Assembly (NCBI GenBank): GCA_045592225.1
Contig: JAZNUH010000102.1
Coordinates: 1 to 18,490 of the forward strand
Direction: 5' to 3'
Length of the DNA: 18,490 bases
Origin: JAZNUH01 sp045592225
GTDB lineage: Bacteria > Bacillota > Clostridia > UMGS1883 > UMGS1540
Position 1 is the first letter of the stretch. Each line of letters opens with the position of its first letter. Below the pieces are notes generated by a model. It had not been told where the DNA came from. It worked only from the letters and a program-made list of their open reading frames with translations, and made no database searches. The position numbers were made by a program, and so were the translations under genes. Shown here piece after piece: positions 1 to 7,706 of this stretch.

Positions 1-1533
1 ATTGAGGACATAAAGGCAGAACTGTCTGAACGTCTTTCTGCGCTAAATCTTCATTTCAAAATCGAAGGAAGAGCAAAGCATTTTTACAGTATTTTCAGAA
101 AAATGTATGCGCAGAACAAATCTATTGACGAAATATACGACCTGTTTGCAGTGCGTATAATTGTTGATACGGTTAATGATTGCTATACTGCACTTGGTAT
201 GGTACACGAAATGTATAAGCCTATACCCGGCAGATTTAAGGATTATATAGCAATGCCAAAACCCAATATGTACCAGTCGCTTCACACAACCCTTATCGGC
301 CCCGAGGGTATACCATTTGAGGTGCAGATAAGAACCTTTGAAATGCACGAAACAGCTGAACACGGCATTGCGGCACACTGGAAATATAAAGAGGGGACTA
401 CCGAGCAAAAAAATACATCCGATGCAAAATTCTCGTGGATACGTCAGCTGCTTGAAATACAACAGGACGCTGACAATGAAGAAGAATTTATGCGTGCGCT
501 TAAAATTGACCTGTTTGCTGACGAGGTATTTGTATTTACTCCCCGTGGTGACGTTATAAACTTGCCTGCAGGCTCAACCCCCATTGACTTTGCATTTGCA
601 ATTCACAGTGCGGTGGGCAGTAAGATGATGGGCGCAAAGGTAAATTCCAAAATTGTTCCCCTGGATTATACTCTTTCCACAGGTGACATTGTAGAGGTTC
701 TGACCTCGGCATCAGTACACGGACCGAGTAAAGACTGGCTTAAAATTTGTAAAACGTCGCAGGCAAAGAGCAAAATAAACCAGTGGTTTAAAAAGGTAAA
801 CAGGGATGCTGATATTGAGCATGGTAAGGAAATGATTGAGAAGGAGTGTAAGCGACAGGGCTACACTACCGCGCAGCTTCTTAAAAAAGAATTTATAGAC
901 CCGTGCCTTAAGCGATATAGCTTTGCCAACATGGATGACATGTATGCGGCAGTAGGTTACGGCACGATAACAGCGTCAAAAATTATAACAAGACTGATGA
1001 ATGCTGCCAAAGAGGCAGAGGAACAGCCTGTACCCGAAATACCTACAGAATTCACCGAGAAAAAGCCCTCATCGGGTAAAGGCAGTAATATTAAGGTAAA
1101 AGGAATAGACAACTGCCTTGTAAGAGTGTCGAGATGTTGTACTCCATTGCCCGGAGATGATATTATAGGCTTTATTACACGAGGAAGAGGTGTTTCTGTT
1201 CACAGAACAGACTGTGTAAATATCCAACCTGAAAACCTTTCGGAAGAAGAACGCAGCAGAATAATTGAATGCTGCTGGGCTGACAGTACAAAGGGCACAT
1301 ATCTTTGTGATATACAGATTGAGTCCACAGACAGAAATGGTCTGCTTGCTGATATTACAATTGCAGTCGGCGAACATAAGCTTGGTATTATGGCGCTCAA
1401 TTCGCGCGCTACCAAAAACAGACTCGCAATTATTACAATTACCCTCGAAGCTGCTGATGCAGAGCAGCTTGACAATCTTATAAAACGTTTATATACCATT
1501 CGTGGTGTATACAATGTAACACGTTCGCACTAA
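1..1533 (+). CDS. relA: Rel (p)ppGpp synthetase/hydrolase, 5' end outside window
   Basis: The frame is open from base 1, so this is the C-terminal 510 residues of a protein usually about 730 long; the N-terminal HD hydrolase domain lies off the window. Visible in order: the RelA/SpoT synthetase domain (about residues 20-135) with the Asp of IYDLFAV (residue 47) and the Glu of FEVQIRT (residue 107); a TGS domain (about 176-240); a Cys-rich zinc-finger-like region with CC and a later Cys (about 372-405); and a C-terminal ACT domain (about 438-510). The enzyme transfers pyrophosphate from ATP to GDP or GTP in the stringent response. The synthetase carries RFKD (78-81), the basic RxKD signature known from bifunctional Rel enzymes, rather than the acidic ExDD of synthesis-only RelA. 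I infer that the missing HD domain is active. It heads, or sits within, an operon with the three genes that follow. Confidence 0.97.
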   Translation: MEDIKAELSERLSALNLHFKIEGRAKHFYSIFRKMYAQNKSIDEIYDLFAVRIIVDTVNDCYTALGMVHEMYKPIPGRFKDYIAMPKPNMYQSLHTTLIGPEGIPFEVQIRTFEMHETAEHGIAAHWKYKEGTTEQKNTSDAKFSWIRQLLEIQQDADNEEEFMRALKIDLFADEVFVFTPRGDVINLPAGSTPIDFAFAIHSAVGSKMMGAKVNSKIVPLDYTLSTGDIVEVLTSASVHGPSKDWLKICKTSQAKSKINQWFKKVNRDADIEHGKEMIEKECKRQGYTTAQLLKKEFIDPCLKRYSFANMDDMYAAVGYGTITASKIITRLMNAAKEAEEQPVPEIPTEFTEKKPSSGKGSNIKVKGIDNCLVRVSRCCTPLPGDDIIGFITRGRGVSVHRTDCVNIQPENLSEEERSRIIECCWADSTKGTYLCDIQIESTDRNGLLADITIAVGEHKLGIMALNSRATKNRLAIITITLEAADAEQLDNLIKRLYTIRGVYNVTRSH

Positions 1534-1543
1534 GAGGTATATT

Positions 1544-2167
1544 ATGAATATAAAAAAGGTAAATGACGGATATTTTGATACAAACACTTATGTACTGTGG
1601 AACAGCGAACAGACAATAATTATTGACTGTGGTATGGATGCACAGCGAATTCTGGACGAGGTGGAGCGTACAGGTAATCCTCTTTCGGCAATACTCATAA
1701 CTCACGGTCACTTTGACCATATTATGACGGCTGCACAGATAAGAGAGAAAACCGGAGCGCCAATATACATCTCGGAAGCTGATTCCGAAAAGACCGACGA
1801 TAATGTAAAAAACCGTGGTGCGGATTTTGGAATTTCTGCGCCTGCATTTAAGGCAGACAAGCTTCTGAAAGACGGTGACACATTGGAGTTTTGCGGCAAA
1901 AGCTTTAAGGTTATAGCAACTCCCGGTCATTCGGAAGGAAGTATATGCTTTATAACAGAAAATCACCTGTTTTGCGGTGACACCCTGTTTAAAGGTACAA
2001 TAGGCAGATTTGAAAGAGAAGATAAACCGCAGATGAAAGCATCGGTGCGAAAGCTTTTGGAGCTGCCTGAGGATACAAACATATATCCGGGACACGGAGA
2101 TGCATCGACCATAAAATTTGAAAAAAGATATAATCCTTTTGCAGATTTTGACTGGGAATGGGAATAA
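1544..2167 (+). CDS. Metallo-beta-lactamase-fold hydrolase, glyoxalase II-like
   Basis: A 207-residue cytoplasmic protein with the full metal-binding set of the metallo-beta-lactamase superfamily: THGHFDH (53-59, giving His54, His56, Asp58, His59), His129 in PGHSEG, Asp146 in CGDTLF and His184 in YPGHG. Length and motif spacing fit the small YqgX-type glyoxalase II-like hydrolases, which lack the long C-terminal domain of classical hydroxyacylglutathione hydrolase. Family members hydrolyse thioesters or related bonds using two metal ions; the substrate here cannot be told. The start follows AAGAGG, which overlaps the relA stop. It lies between relA and hemZ, a common Clostridia arrangement, with a 10-base gap before it and 3 bases after it, so cotranscription is very likely. 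No signal peptide is seen. Confidence 0.92.
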   Translation: MNIKKVNDGYFDTNTYVLWNSEQTIIIDCGMDAQRILDEVERTGNPLSAILITHGHFDHIMTAAQIREKTGAPIYISEADSEKTDDNVKNRGADFGISAPAFKADKLLKDGDTLEFCGKSFKVIATPGHSEGSICFITENHLFCGDTLFKGTIGRFEREDKPQMKASVRKLLELPEDTNIYPGHGDASTIKFEKRYNPFADFDWEWE

Positions 2168-2170
2168 ACG

Positions 2171-3592
2171 ATGAACATAATTTTAAACGGACATGACAGA
2201 AAATATGAGGTGGAGCAGACGGCAATGCTTTTCTTTGCGCCGGACAGCGATGCCGAAATAACAAGCAGTCTTGCAGTAGAGGGAAAAACCTTTACGGCAC
2301 AGGCTGCCGTTTGCTTTGACGGAAAAGTGGGAGAGTATACTGAATGTGCAGTATGCACCACCGTAAAACAGGAGAAAAACCTTATAAAACGAACTGTGCT
2401 CAAAGCGGCACAAAAAATAAGTAATCGCGTTGCACCATGGGGTATTCTTACAGGTATACGCCCTGTAAAGCCTATAAAAGAGAAGGTTATGGAAGGTATG
2501 ACTGATGAGGCTATAAAGGAATTTTTCTCCAAGGAATACCTTGTTTCGGATGAAAAAATTCGCCTTGCCACAGAGGTTGCAAAAAACGAAATGCGGCTTG
2601 TTCCTTCGCATAACAACAAAATAAGCCTGTATATAAGCATACCCTTTTGTCCTACACGCTGTCTGTACTGCTCGTTTATATCGGGCACTCTTAACAAGAA
2701 AAAGGATATACAGGGTGAGTATGTAAAATGCCTTGAAAGGGAAATGGAGCTTACCGCAAAAATTATTGAGCAAAAAGGCGTGGGGATTGATACAGTTTAC
2801 ATAGGCGGGGGAACACCCACCGCACTTGCACCCGAGTATCTTGGCAGAATGCTTTGTGCAGCAGACAGACTTTTTCAGCCCGGTAAAAAGGCGGAATATA
2901 CGGTGGAAGCAGGCAGACCTGATACAGTAACCGAAGAAAAGCTTGAAATACTTAAAAAGTACGGGGTGAGGAGAATAAGCATAAATCCCCAAACCACACA
3001 CAATAAAACTCTTGAGATAATAGGCAGACGACATACAGTAGAAGAATTTTATTCTGCTTTTGAACTTGCGCGGAAAATGGGTTTTGATAATATAAATACC
3101 GACCTTATATCAGGACTTCCCGGTGAGAATGTGCAAATGTTTAAGGAAACCCTTTGGCAAATGGAAAAGCTTATGCCTGAATCGCTTACAGTTCATACAC
3201 TCTACATAAAACGTGCATCATACCTGCGCAGGGCAGACATTGAACTTCCTGGTTTTACAGAGGTGGCACAAATGATGGCGGATGCCCAAAGCTGTGCAGA
3301 GAGAATGGGTATGACACCTTATTATATGTACAAGCAACGCTCCACCCTTGGCAACCTTGAAAACATAGGCTTTGCGGCAAAGGGAAAGGAATGTATTTAC
3401 AATATAAATTCAATGGGCGACTTGCAAACTGTTATTGCACTTGGTTCGGGCGGTGTTACAAAGCTTGTATATGGTGACAGAATTGAAAGGGTTTTCAATT
3501 TTAAAAACCCCGACGAATATATAAAAAATATGGATGAAATGCTTGAAAGAAAAATGCAGACAGCAGAAATGCTTGGAGGTATAAATGGCTAA
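2171..3592 (+). CDS. hemZ: HemZ-type radical SAM protein (coproporphyrinogen dehydrogenase family)
   Basis: A 473-residue protein. The first 150 residues form the HemZ-specific N-terminal region, including the family-typical stretch PWGILTGIRPVK (89-100). A radical SAM domain follows, with the 4Fe-4S cluster motif CPTRCLYC (Cys160, Cys164, Cys167) and the SAM-binding GGGTPT (212-217). The residue two after Cys167 is Ser, so the fourth Cys of classical HemN (CxxxCxxCxC) is missing and the motif looks more like HemW. HemZ of Bacillus subtilis is linked to oxygen-independent decarboxylation of coproporphyrinogen III. Many anaerobic Clostridia carry hemZ without a complete haem pathway, so the real substrate is open. 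It starts 3 bases after the hydrolase gene and overlaps radA by 8 bases, which suggests translational coupling. Confidence 0.9.
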   Translation: MNIILNGHDRKYEVEQTAMLFFAPDSDAEITSSLAVEGKTFTAQAAVCFDGKVGEYTECAVCTTVKQEKNLIKRTVLKAAQKISNRVAPWGILTGIRPVKPIKEKVMEGMTDEAIKEFFSKEYLVSDEKIRLATEVAKNEMRLVPSHNNKISLYISIPFCPTRCLYCSFISGTLNKKKDIQGEYVKCLEREMELTAKIIEQKGVGIDTVYIGGGTPTALAPEYLGRMLCAADRLFQPGKKAEYTVEAGRPDTVTEEKLEILKKYGVRRISINPQTTHNKTLEIIGRRHTVEEFYSAFELARKMGFDNINTDLISGLPGENVQMFKETLWQMEKLMPESLTVHTLYIKRASYLRRADIELPGFTEVAQMMADAQSCAERMGMTPYYMYKQRSTLGNLENIGFAAKGKECIYNINSMGDLQTVIALGSGGVTKLVYGDRIERVFNFKNPDEYIKNMDEMLERKMQTAEMLGGING

Positions 3593-4937
3593 AATTAAAA
3601 CCGTTTTTGTATGCAGTGAATGTGGGTACACATCAAGCAAATGGATGGGCAAATGCCCTGAATGTAATGAATGGAACAGTATGGTAGAGGAAACTGAAAC
3701 GCCCAAAAGCAGTGCAGTCTCATCGGGTATTTTCTCTGCACCTGCGCCTATTGGTGAAATTGTAACAGAGCAGGAGGGACGCATTAAGACAAATATGGCG
3801 GAGCTTGACGGTGTGCTTGGCGGCGGACTTTTACCCGGCTCTCTTGTGCTTGTCGGTGGGGAACCCGGTATAGGTAAGTCTACACTTTTACTGCAGATAT
3901 GTAATGCCCTTACAAAAAAGGGGAAGGTACTTTATGTATCAGGCGAGGAAAGCGGAAGACAGATAAAGCTTCGTGCAGACAGGCTTGGCATTACATCTCC
4001 CGAACTGTTCATTCAAAGCGAAACAAATATAGACGGACTTTTTCAGAGTGCTGAAAAGCTTTTGCCTGCGGTAATAATAGTTGACTCGGTGCAGACAATG
4101 TATTCTGCGGATATAACAAGCGCGGCAGGAAGTGTAAGTCAGGTAAGGGAAATAACCTTAAGACTTATGCGTTTTGCCAAGGAAACGGGAACGGCGGTTT
4201 TTGTAGTAGGACACGTAACAAAGGACGGCTCAATAGCCGGTCCCCGTGTGCTCGAACACATGGTGGACTGTGTGCTTTACTTTGAAGGAGAGCGCAACAG
4301 CAGTTACAGAATACTGCGAGCAGTAAAAAACAGATTTGGGTCAACAAACGAAATAGGTATGTTTGAAATGAGTGACAAGGGCCTTTGCGAGGTAGCAAAT
4401 CCTTCGGCGGCACTCTTGTCTGAAAGACCAGATGACGCATCTGGCTCTGCTGTATTTTGTGCGGTTGAGGGCACCCGCCCTATTCTGGCAGAGGTACAGG
4501 CGCTTGTGTCACCGACAGGTTTTGGAATACCGAGGCGTATGGCATCGGGAATGGATATAGGCAGAGTTAATCTGCTTATAGCAGTTTTGGAAAAAAGGCT
4601 TGGCTATAATCTGCAAAATCAGGATGCTTATATAAATGTTATAGGCGGAATGAGAATAGATGAAACGGCGGCAGATTTATCTGTGGCGGCGGCAATAGTA
4701 TCAAGCTTTAAAAATAAAAAAATACCTCACATTATGGTATTTTTAGGTGAGGTAGGTCTTACAGGTGAATTGCGTTCTGTTTCGCAAATTCAAAAACGTG
4801 TGATCGAAGCTGCTAAAATGGGCTTTACAGAAATTGTTTTACCGTCAGAAAGTTTAAAGCTTGCAGAAGTTGGTGACAAAAAAATAAAGCTTCTCCCTGC
4901 AAGGAATGTGGGAGAAGCCATAAAATACTTTATCTGA
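3585..4937 (+). CDS. radA: DNA repair protein RadA
   Basis: A 450-residue protein of normal RadA length. It has an N-terminal C4 zinc finger (Cys10, Cys13, Cys24, Cys27), a RecA-like ATPase core with Walker A GGEPGIGKST (91-100) and the Walker B-like VIIVDS (163-168), the RadA signature KNRFG (248-252), and a Lon-protease-like C-terminal domain from about residue 285. RadA is a DnaB-like helicase that drives branch migration and processing of recombination intermediates. The ATG lies inside the end of hemZ, after a strong GGAGGT (3575-3580), so translation is probably coupled to hemZ. The last 8 bases overlap the end of hisF on the opposite strand. The codons near 4878-4918 also encode, on the minus strand, the probable hisF terminator. 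No convincing terminator for the radA transcript is seen. Confidence 0.97.
   Translation: MAKIKTVFVCSECGYTSSKWMGKCPECNEWNSMVEETETPKSSAVSSGIFSAPAPIGEIVTEQEGRIKTNMAELDGVLGGGLLPGSLVLVGGEPGIGKSTLLLQICNALTKKGKVLYVSGEESGRQIKLRADRLGITSPELFIQSETNIDGLFQSAEKLLPAVIIVDSVQTMYSADITSAAGSVSQVREITLRLMRFAKETGTAVFVVGHVTKDGSIAGPRVLEHMVDCVLYFEGERNSSYRILRAVKNRFGSTNEIGMFEMSDKGLCEVANPSAALLSERPDDASGSAVFCAVEGTRPILAEVQALVSPTGFGIPRRMASGMDIGRVNLLIAVLEKRLGYNLQNQDAYINVIGGMRIDETAADLSVAAAIVSSFKNKKIPHIMVFLGEVGLTGELRSVSQIQKRVIEAAKMGFTEIVLPSESLKLAEVGDKKIKLLPARNVGEAIKYFI
4878..4918 (-). terminator. Rho-independent terminator of hisH-hisF, inside radA
   Basis: A perfect 9-bp stem, GCTTCTCCC at 4889-4897 paired with GGGAGAAGC at 4910-4918, encloses a 12-base loop. 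Read on the minus strand it begins 11 bases after the hisF stop codon and is followed at once by TTTATTTTTTT (4888 down to 4878), the T-tract expected of an intrinsic terminator. On the plus strand the bases after the stem are mixed, so it should work mainly for hisF. The whole element lies in radA codons. Confidence 0.8.
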
Positions 4938-5688
4938 CCGAAACACCGTTTTGACGGAGATACTTTTTAAGGTCACAAATTTCAAGCTCTTTGTAATGGA
5001 AAAGTGATGCGGCAAGTGCGGCATCGGCTTTGCCCTCGGTGAGAACATCAAGAAAATGTTCGGGCGCACCTGCACCGCCCGAGGCGATAACAGGAATGCC
5101 TACAGATTCGGAAACAAGTCGGGTAAACTCTACATCGTAGCCGGCCTTTGTTCCGTCACAATCCATACTTGTAAGTAATATTTCGCCGGCACCGCGGTGT
5201 TCTACTTCCTTAACCCAGGAAAGAGCATCCATGCCGGTGTTTATTCTTCCACCGTGTACGTAAACGTCATATCCGTTTCCGTTGTCACGTTTTTTAACGT
5301 CAACGGCAACAACAACACACTGACTGCCAAAAATTTCAGCTGCCTCGGATATAAGTCCGGGGTTTTTTACTGCAGAAGAATTTATTGAGATTTTGTCTGC
5401 ACCTGCACGAAGAATCTGCCTGAAATCGTCAACCGTGTTTATTCCGCCACCAACTGTAAATGGGATAAACACTCTGTCGGCAACACGTTCAATTACATCT
5501 ATCATAGTTCTGCGTGCATCCGATGTGGCGGTAATGTCAAGAAACACTATCTCATCCGCACCTGCTTTGTCATAAGCTGCGGCAACCTCAACAGGGTCAC
5601 CTGCATCTCTTAAGTTTACAAAATTTATTCCTTTTACAACCCTGCCTGCGTGTACGTCAAGACAGGGCACAATTCTTTTTGCCAGCAT
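4930..5688 (-). CDS. hisF: Imidazole glycerol phosphate synthase, cyclase subunit HisF
   Basis: A 252-residue TIM barrel with the family's catalytic residues in place: Asp11 in CLDVHAGRVVKG and Asp130 in AVDVKK, together with Asp51 (FLDITAT), the phosphate-binding VGGGI (79-83) and Asp176 (TSMDCDGT). HisF uses ammonia delivered by HisH to convert PRFAR into imidazole glycerol phosphate and AICAR, the branch that joins histidine and purine synthesis. Its ATG shares one base with the hisH stop (TAATG), and a strong GGGGAGG lies 7 bases upstream at 5696-5702, a clear case of coupled translation of a complex-forming pair. The 3' end overlaps radA by 8 bases on the opposite strand. No other his gene is in the window. 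Confidence 0.97.
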   Translation of the reverse strand: MLAKRIVPCLDVHAGRVVKGINFVNLRDAGDPVEVAAAYDKAGADEIVFLDITATSDARRTMIDVIERVADRVFIPFTVGGGINTVDDFRQILRAGADKISINSSAVKNPGLISEAAEIFGSQCVVVAVDVKKRDNGNGYDVYVHGGRINTGMDALSWVKEVEHRGAGEILLTSMDCDGTKAGYDVEFTRLVSESVGIPVIASGGAGAPEHFLDVLTEGKADAALAASLFHYKELEICDLKKYLRQNGVSVR

Positions 5689-6305
5689 TATTTTACCTCC
5701 CCTGAAAGCTTAAGAAAATTTTTGAGCATCGAAAGACCTGTTTCACCGCTCTTTTCAGGGTGGAACTGGGTGGCAAATATATTGCCCGAGCATACCGAAA
5801 CATCCATTGTTACGCCATAATCACAGGTTGCTGCAACAATAGAAGGGTCATCGGATTTAAGGTAATATGAATGCACAAAATACACATAAGGGTTATTTCC
5901 GATACCTTCAAAAAGAGCACCCTTTGTATTGTCAAGACTATTCCAGCCCATGTGGGGGATTTTACGGTCATCACCGTCGGGAATACGCAATATTTTACCC
6001 TTCAGTACAGAAAGACCGGGCACACCGGGACTTTCCTCACTGCTGTCAAACAAAAGCTGCATACCAAGACAAATGCCTAAAAAGGGTTTGCCGCTTTTGC
6101 ATGCATCATAAACTATTTTGTCAACTCCGCTGTCGGTAAGCTTTTTCATTGCTTCACCAAAAGAGCCAACACCGGGGAGAATTATTCCGTCAGCTGCTAA
6201 AATCTTTTCTCTGTCTGCAGTTATTATGGGATTTCCGCCTGCAAAACGCACGGCTTTTTCTACACTGTGCAGGTTGCCTGCACCGTAATCTATTATTGAA
6301 ATCAT
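5688..6305 (-). CDS. hisH: Imidazole glycerol phosphate synthase, glutamine amidotransferase subunit HisH
   Basis: A 205-residue class I glutamine amidotransferase of normal HisH length with a complete catalytic triad: Cys79 in GICLGMQL, and His182 and Glu184 in FHPEKS. The N-terminal DYGAGN and LPGVGSFG are also family typical. It hydrolyses glutamine and channels ammonia to HisF. It is the first gene of a two-gene minus-strand operon whose promoter lies in the spacer shared with the prolyl isomerase gene. A modest AAAGG (6317-6321) lies 11 bases before the ATG, rather far for an ideal ribosome site, so hisH may be less efficiently translated than hisF. Confidence 0.96.
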   Translation of the reverse strand: MISIIDYGAGNLHSVEKAVRFAGGNPIITADREKILAADGIILPGVGSFGEAMKKLTDSGVDKIVYDACKSGKPFLGICLGMQLLFDSSEESPGVPGLSVLKGKILRIPDGDDRKIPHMGWNSLDNTKGALFEGIGNNPYVYFVHSYYLKSDDPSIVAATCDYGVTMDVSVCSGNIFATQFHPEKSGETGLSMLKNFLKLSGEVK

Positions 6306-6329
6306 ATCTTTTCACGCCTTTCGCGCTAT

Positions 6330-6358
6330 ATTATACAAAAAAATAATATAAAATGCAA
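6330..6358 (-). promoter_or_regulatory. Putative sigma-A promoter of hisH-hisF
   Basis: On the minus strand a perfect -10 TATAAT (6330-6335) sits 17 bases from a weak -35 TTGCAT (6353-6358). It would give a leader of about 18 bases before hisH. The -10 is strong, but the -35 matches only in its first three bases, so activity may depend on an activator. The rest of the 154-base spacer is AT-rich and holds the oppositely directed promoter. Confidence 0.5.
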
Positions 6359-6376
6359 TAAAATACAAAATTTTTG

Positions 6377-6406
6377 TTGTTTTATATATACAATTAATGG
6401 TATAAT
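6377..6406 (+). promoter_or_regulatory. Extended -10 promoter of the isomerase-Lrp-aminotransferase operon
   Basis: TGGTATAAT (6398-6406) is an extended -10 element with a perfect TATAAT hexamer at 6401-6406. A partial -35, TTGTTT (6377-6382), lies 18 bases upstream. Transcription would start near 6413, leaving a leader of about 47 bases. The surrounding A/T-rich tracts could also serve as a site for the Lrp-type regulator encoded downstream, but I see no clear palindrome. Confidence 0.65.
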
Positions 6407-6459
6407 ATTTTAAATACACAAAGATACTGAAAACGCAAAAAAAGAAAGGAATAAATAAA

Positions 6460-7206
6460 ATGGACAATAAAATTCTGGCAAAAGTAGGCGGACTTACAGT
6501 TACAGAGGCAGAAGCGGCAGAAATGATTGCAAGCTTTATGCAGAGAGGACAGAACCTTGACAATCCTCAGGGTCGCGCAATGGTTATAGAACAGCTTATA
6601 GCAAGAAAACTTCTTTTGCAGGATGCACAGAAGAATATGTATGAATATAATGCAGAGTTTAAGGCACAGCTGCAAAAGGTTAAAGAGGATATGCTTATAA
6701 ACTTTGCAATGGCAAAGACACTTGAAGGGGTAAAGCCTGCAACAGATGACGAAATGAAGGCATTTTATGAAGAGAATAAAGAAAACTTTGTAGCCGGCGA
6801 GTCTGTAAATGCAAGCCATATTCTGGTAGAGTCCGAAGAAAAGGCAAAAGAACTGCTTGACAAAATTAATGCAGGAGAAATGTCCTTCGAAGATGCGGCA
6901 CATGCAGAAAGCACCTGTCCGTCATCTGAAAACGGTGGAAATCTTGGTGAATTTACAAAGGGACAGATGGTACCTGAATTTGATGAAGCGGTATTTACAA
7001 TGGAAGTTGGCGAAATAAAAGGACCTGTAAAAACACAGTTTGGTTATCATCTTATAAAGCTCAATGCGAAGAATGAAGCAAGAGCATACGATTTTGAAGA
7101 AATAAAGGGGCAGATTAAGGATATGGTTATGAAGGAAAAACAGCAGAAGGCTTACCAGAGCAAGCTTTCACAACTGAAAATCCTTTTCCCTGTTGATAAA
7201 ATGTAA
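6460..7206 (+). CDS. Parvulin-type peptidyl-prolyl isomerase without signal peptide
   Basis: A 248-residue protein. An N-terminal SurA/PrsA-like helical region (about 1-105) is followed by a single parvulin rotamase domain (about 113-205) with ASHILV (His120), Cys153, GGNLGEF (159-165), the Met170-Phe174 segment and YHLIKL (His197), and then a basic helical tail. The domain catalyses cis-trans isomerisation of X-Pro bonds. PrsA, the common Firmicute relative, is a lipoprotein; here the N-terminus (MDNKILAKVGG) has no hydrophobic segment and no lipobox. Upstream, the frame contains no ATG, GTG or TTG before an in-frame stop at 6403-6405, so no signal peptide has been missed. I infer a cytoplasmic chaperone-like role. 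The ribosome site AAAGGA lies just upstream. It is first in an operon with an Lrp regulator and an aminotransferase. Confidence 0.9.
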   Translation: MDNKILAKVGGLTVTEAEAAEMIASFMQRGQNLDNPQGRAMVIEQLIARKLLLQDAQKNMYEYNAEFKAQLQKVKEDMLINFAMAKTLEGVKPATDDEMKAFYEENKENFVAGESVNASHILVESEEKAKELLDKINAGEMSFEDAAHAESTCPSSENGGNLGEFTKGQMVPEFDEAVFTMEVGEIKGPVKTQFGYHLIKLNAKNEARAYDFEEIKGQIKDMVMKEKQQKAYQSKLSQLKILFPVDKM

Positions 7207-7226
7207 TTGGAAAAGAGGAACGGAAA

Positions 7227-7706
7227 ATGAAAGAAATTTTAAGTTTACTTGAGAGAGACAGCAGATACACCGAACAGCAGATTGCTGTTATGCTTGGCAG
7301 AGACGAAGCAGATGTTCATAACACCATAGAACAAATGAAAAAGGACAAGATAATAGCAGGCTATAAAACTCTTGTTGACTGGGAGAAAGCAGAGCAGGAA
7401 ATGGTAACTGCATTTATAGAACTCCGCGTAACACCGCAGAGAGGTGAAGGCTTTGACAAAATTGCAGAGCGCATTTACCAGTATCAGCAGGTTAAAAGCG
7501 TATGGCTTATGTCAGGCAGTTTTGATATTGGTCTTATAATCGAAGGCAAAACAATGAAAGAGGTTGCATTGTTTGTTGCTGAAAAGCTTGCAACCATGGA
7601 TTCTGTTGTAAGCACAGGAACACACTTTGTGCTTAAAACCTATAAAGACAGCGGCGTGGTGTTCGGACAGGATAATGTCGACGAAAGAGGAGTGATAACT
7701 CTATGA
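7227..7706 (+). CDS. Lrp/AsnC family transcriptional regulator
   Basis: A 159-residue protein with an N-terminal winged helix-turn-helix (about residues 1-50) and a C-terminal RAM/AsnC ligand-binding domain (about 58-137). The stretch LMSGSFDIGLIIEG (94-107) matches the family's ligand and oligomer loop. Such proteins form dimers and octamers, bind AT-rich DNA and respond to amino acids. It starts 20 bases after the isomerase gene behind GAGG, and its TGA overlaps the aminotransferase ATG (ATGA), so regulator and enzyme are translationally coupled. The likely target is its own operon promoter near 6377-6406, with the aminotransferase substrate or product as ligand; both points are inference. 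The tail beyond residue 140 (DSGVVFGQDNVDERG) is a short extension past the core domain. Confidence 0.93.
   Translation: MKEILSLLERDSRYTEQQIAVMLGRDEADVHNTIEQMKKDKIIAGYKTLVDWEKAEQEMVTAFIELRVTPQRGEGFDKIAERIYQYQQVKSVWLMSGSFDIGLIIEGKTMKEVALFVAEKLATMDSVVSTGTHFVLKTYKDSGVVFGQDNVDERGVITL

Noticed and set aside
1963..2697. A 244-codon open frame on the minus strand, across the metallo-hydrolase and hemZ genes
   Set aside because: It opposes two clearly real genes, shows no recognisable motif or ribosome site, and its Ser/Cys/Phe-rich composition is typical of antisense readings of such genes.
4946..4965. Short stem CCGT/ACGG followed by TTTTT as a terminator for radA
   Set aside because: The stem has only 4 bp and is separated from the T-run by six bases, too weak to call.
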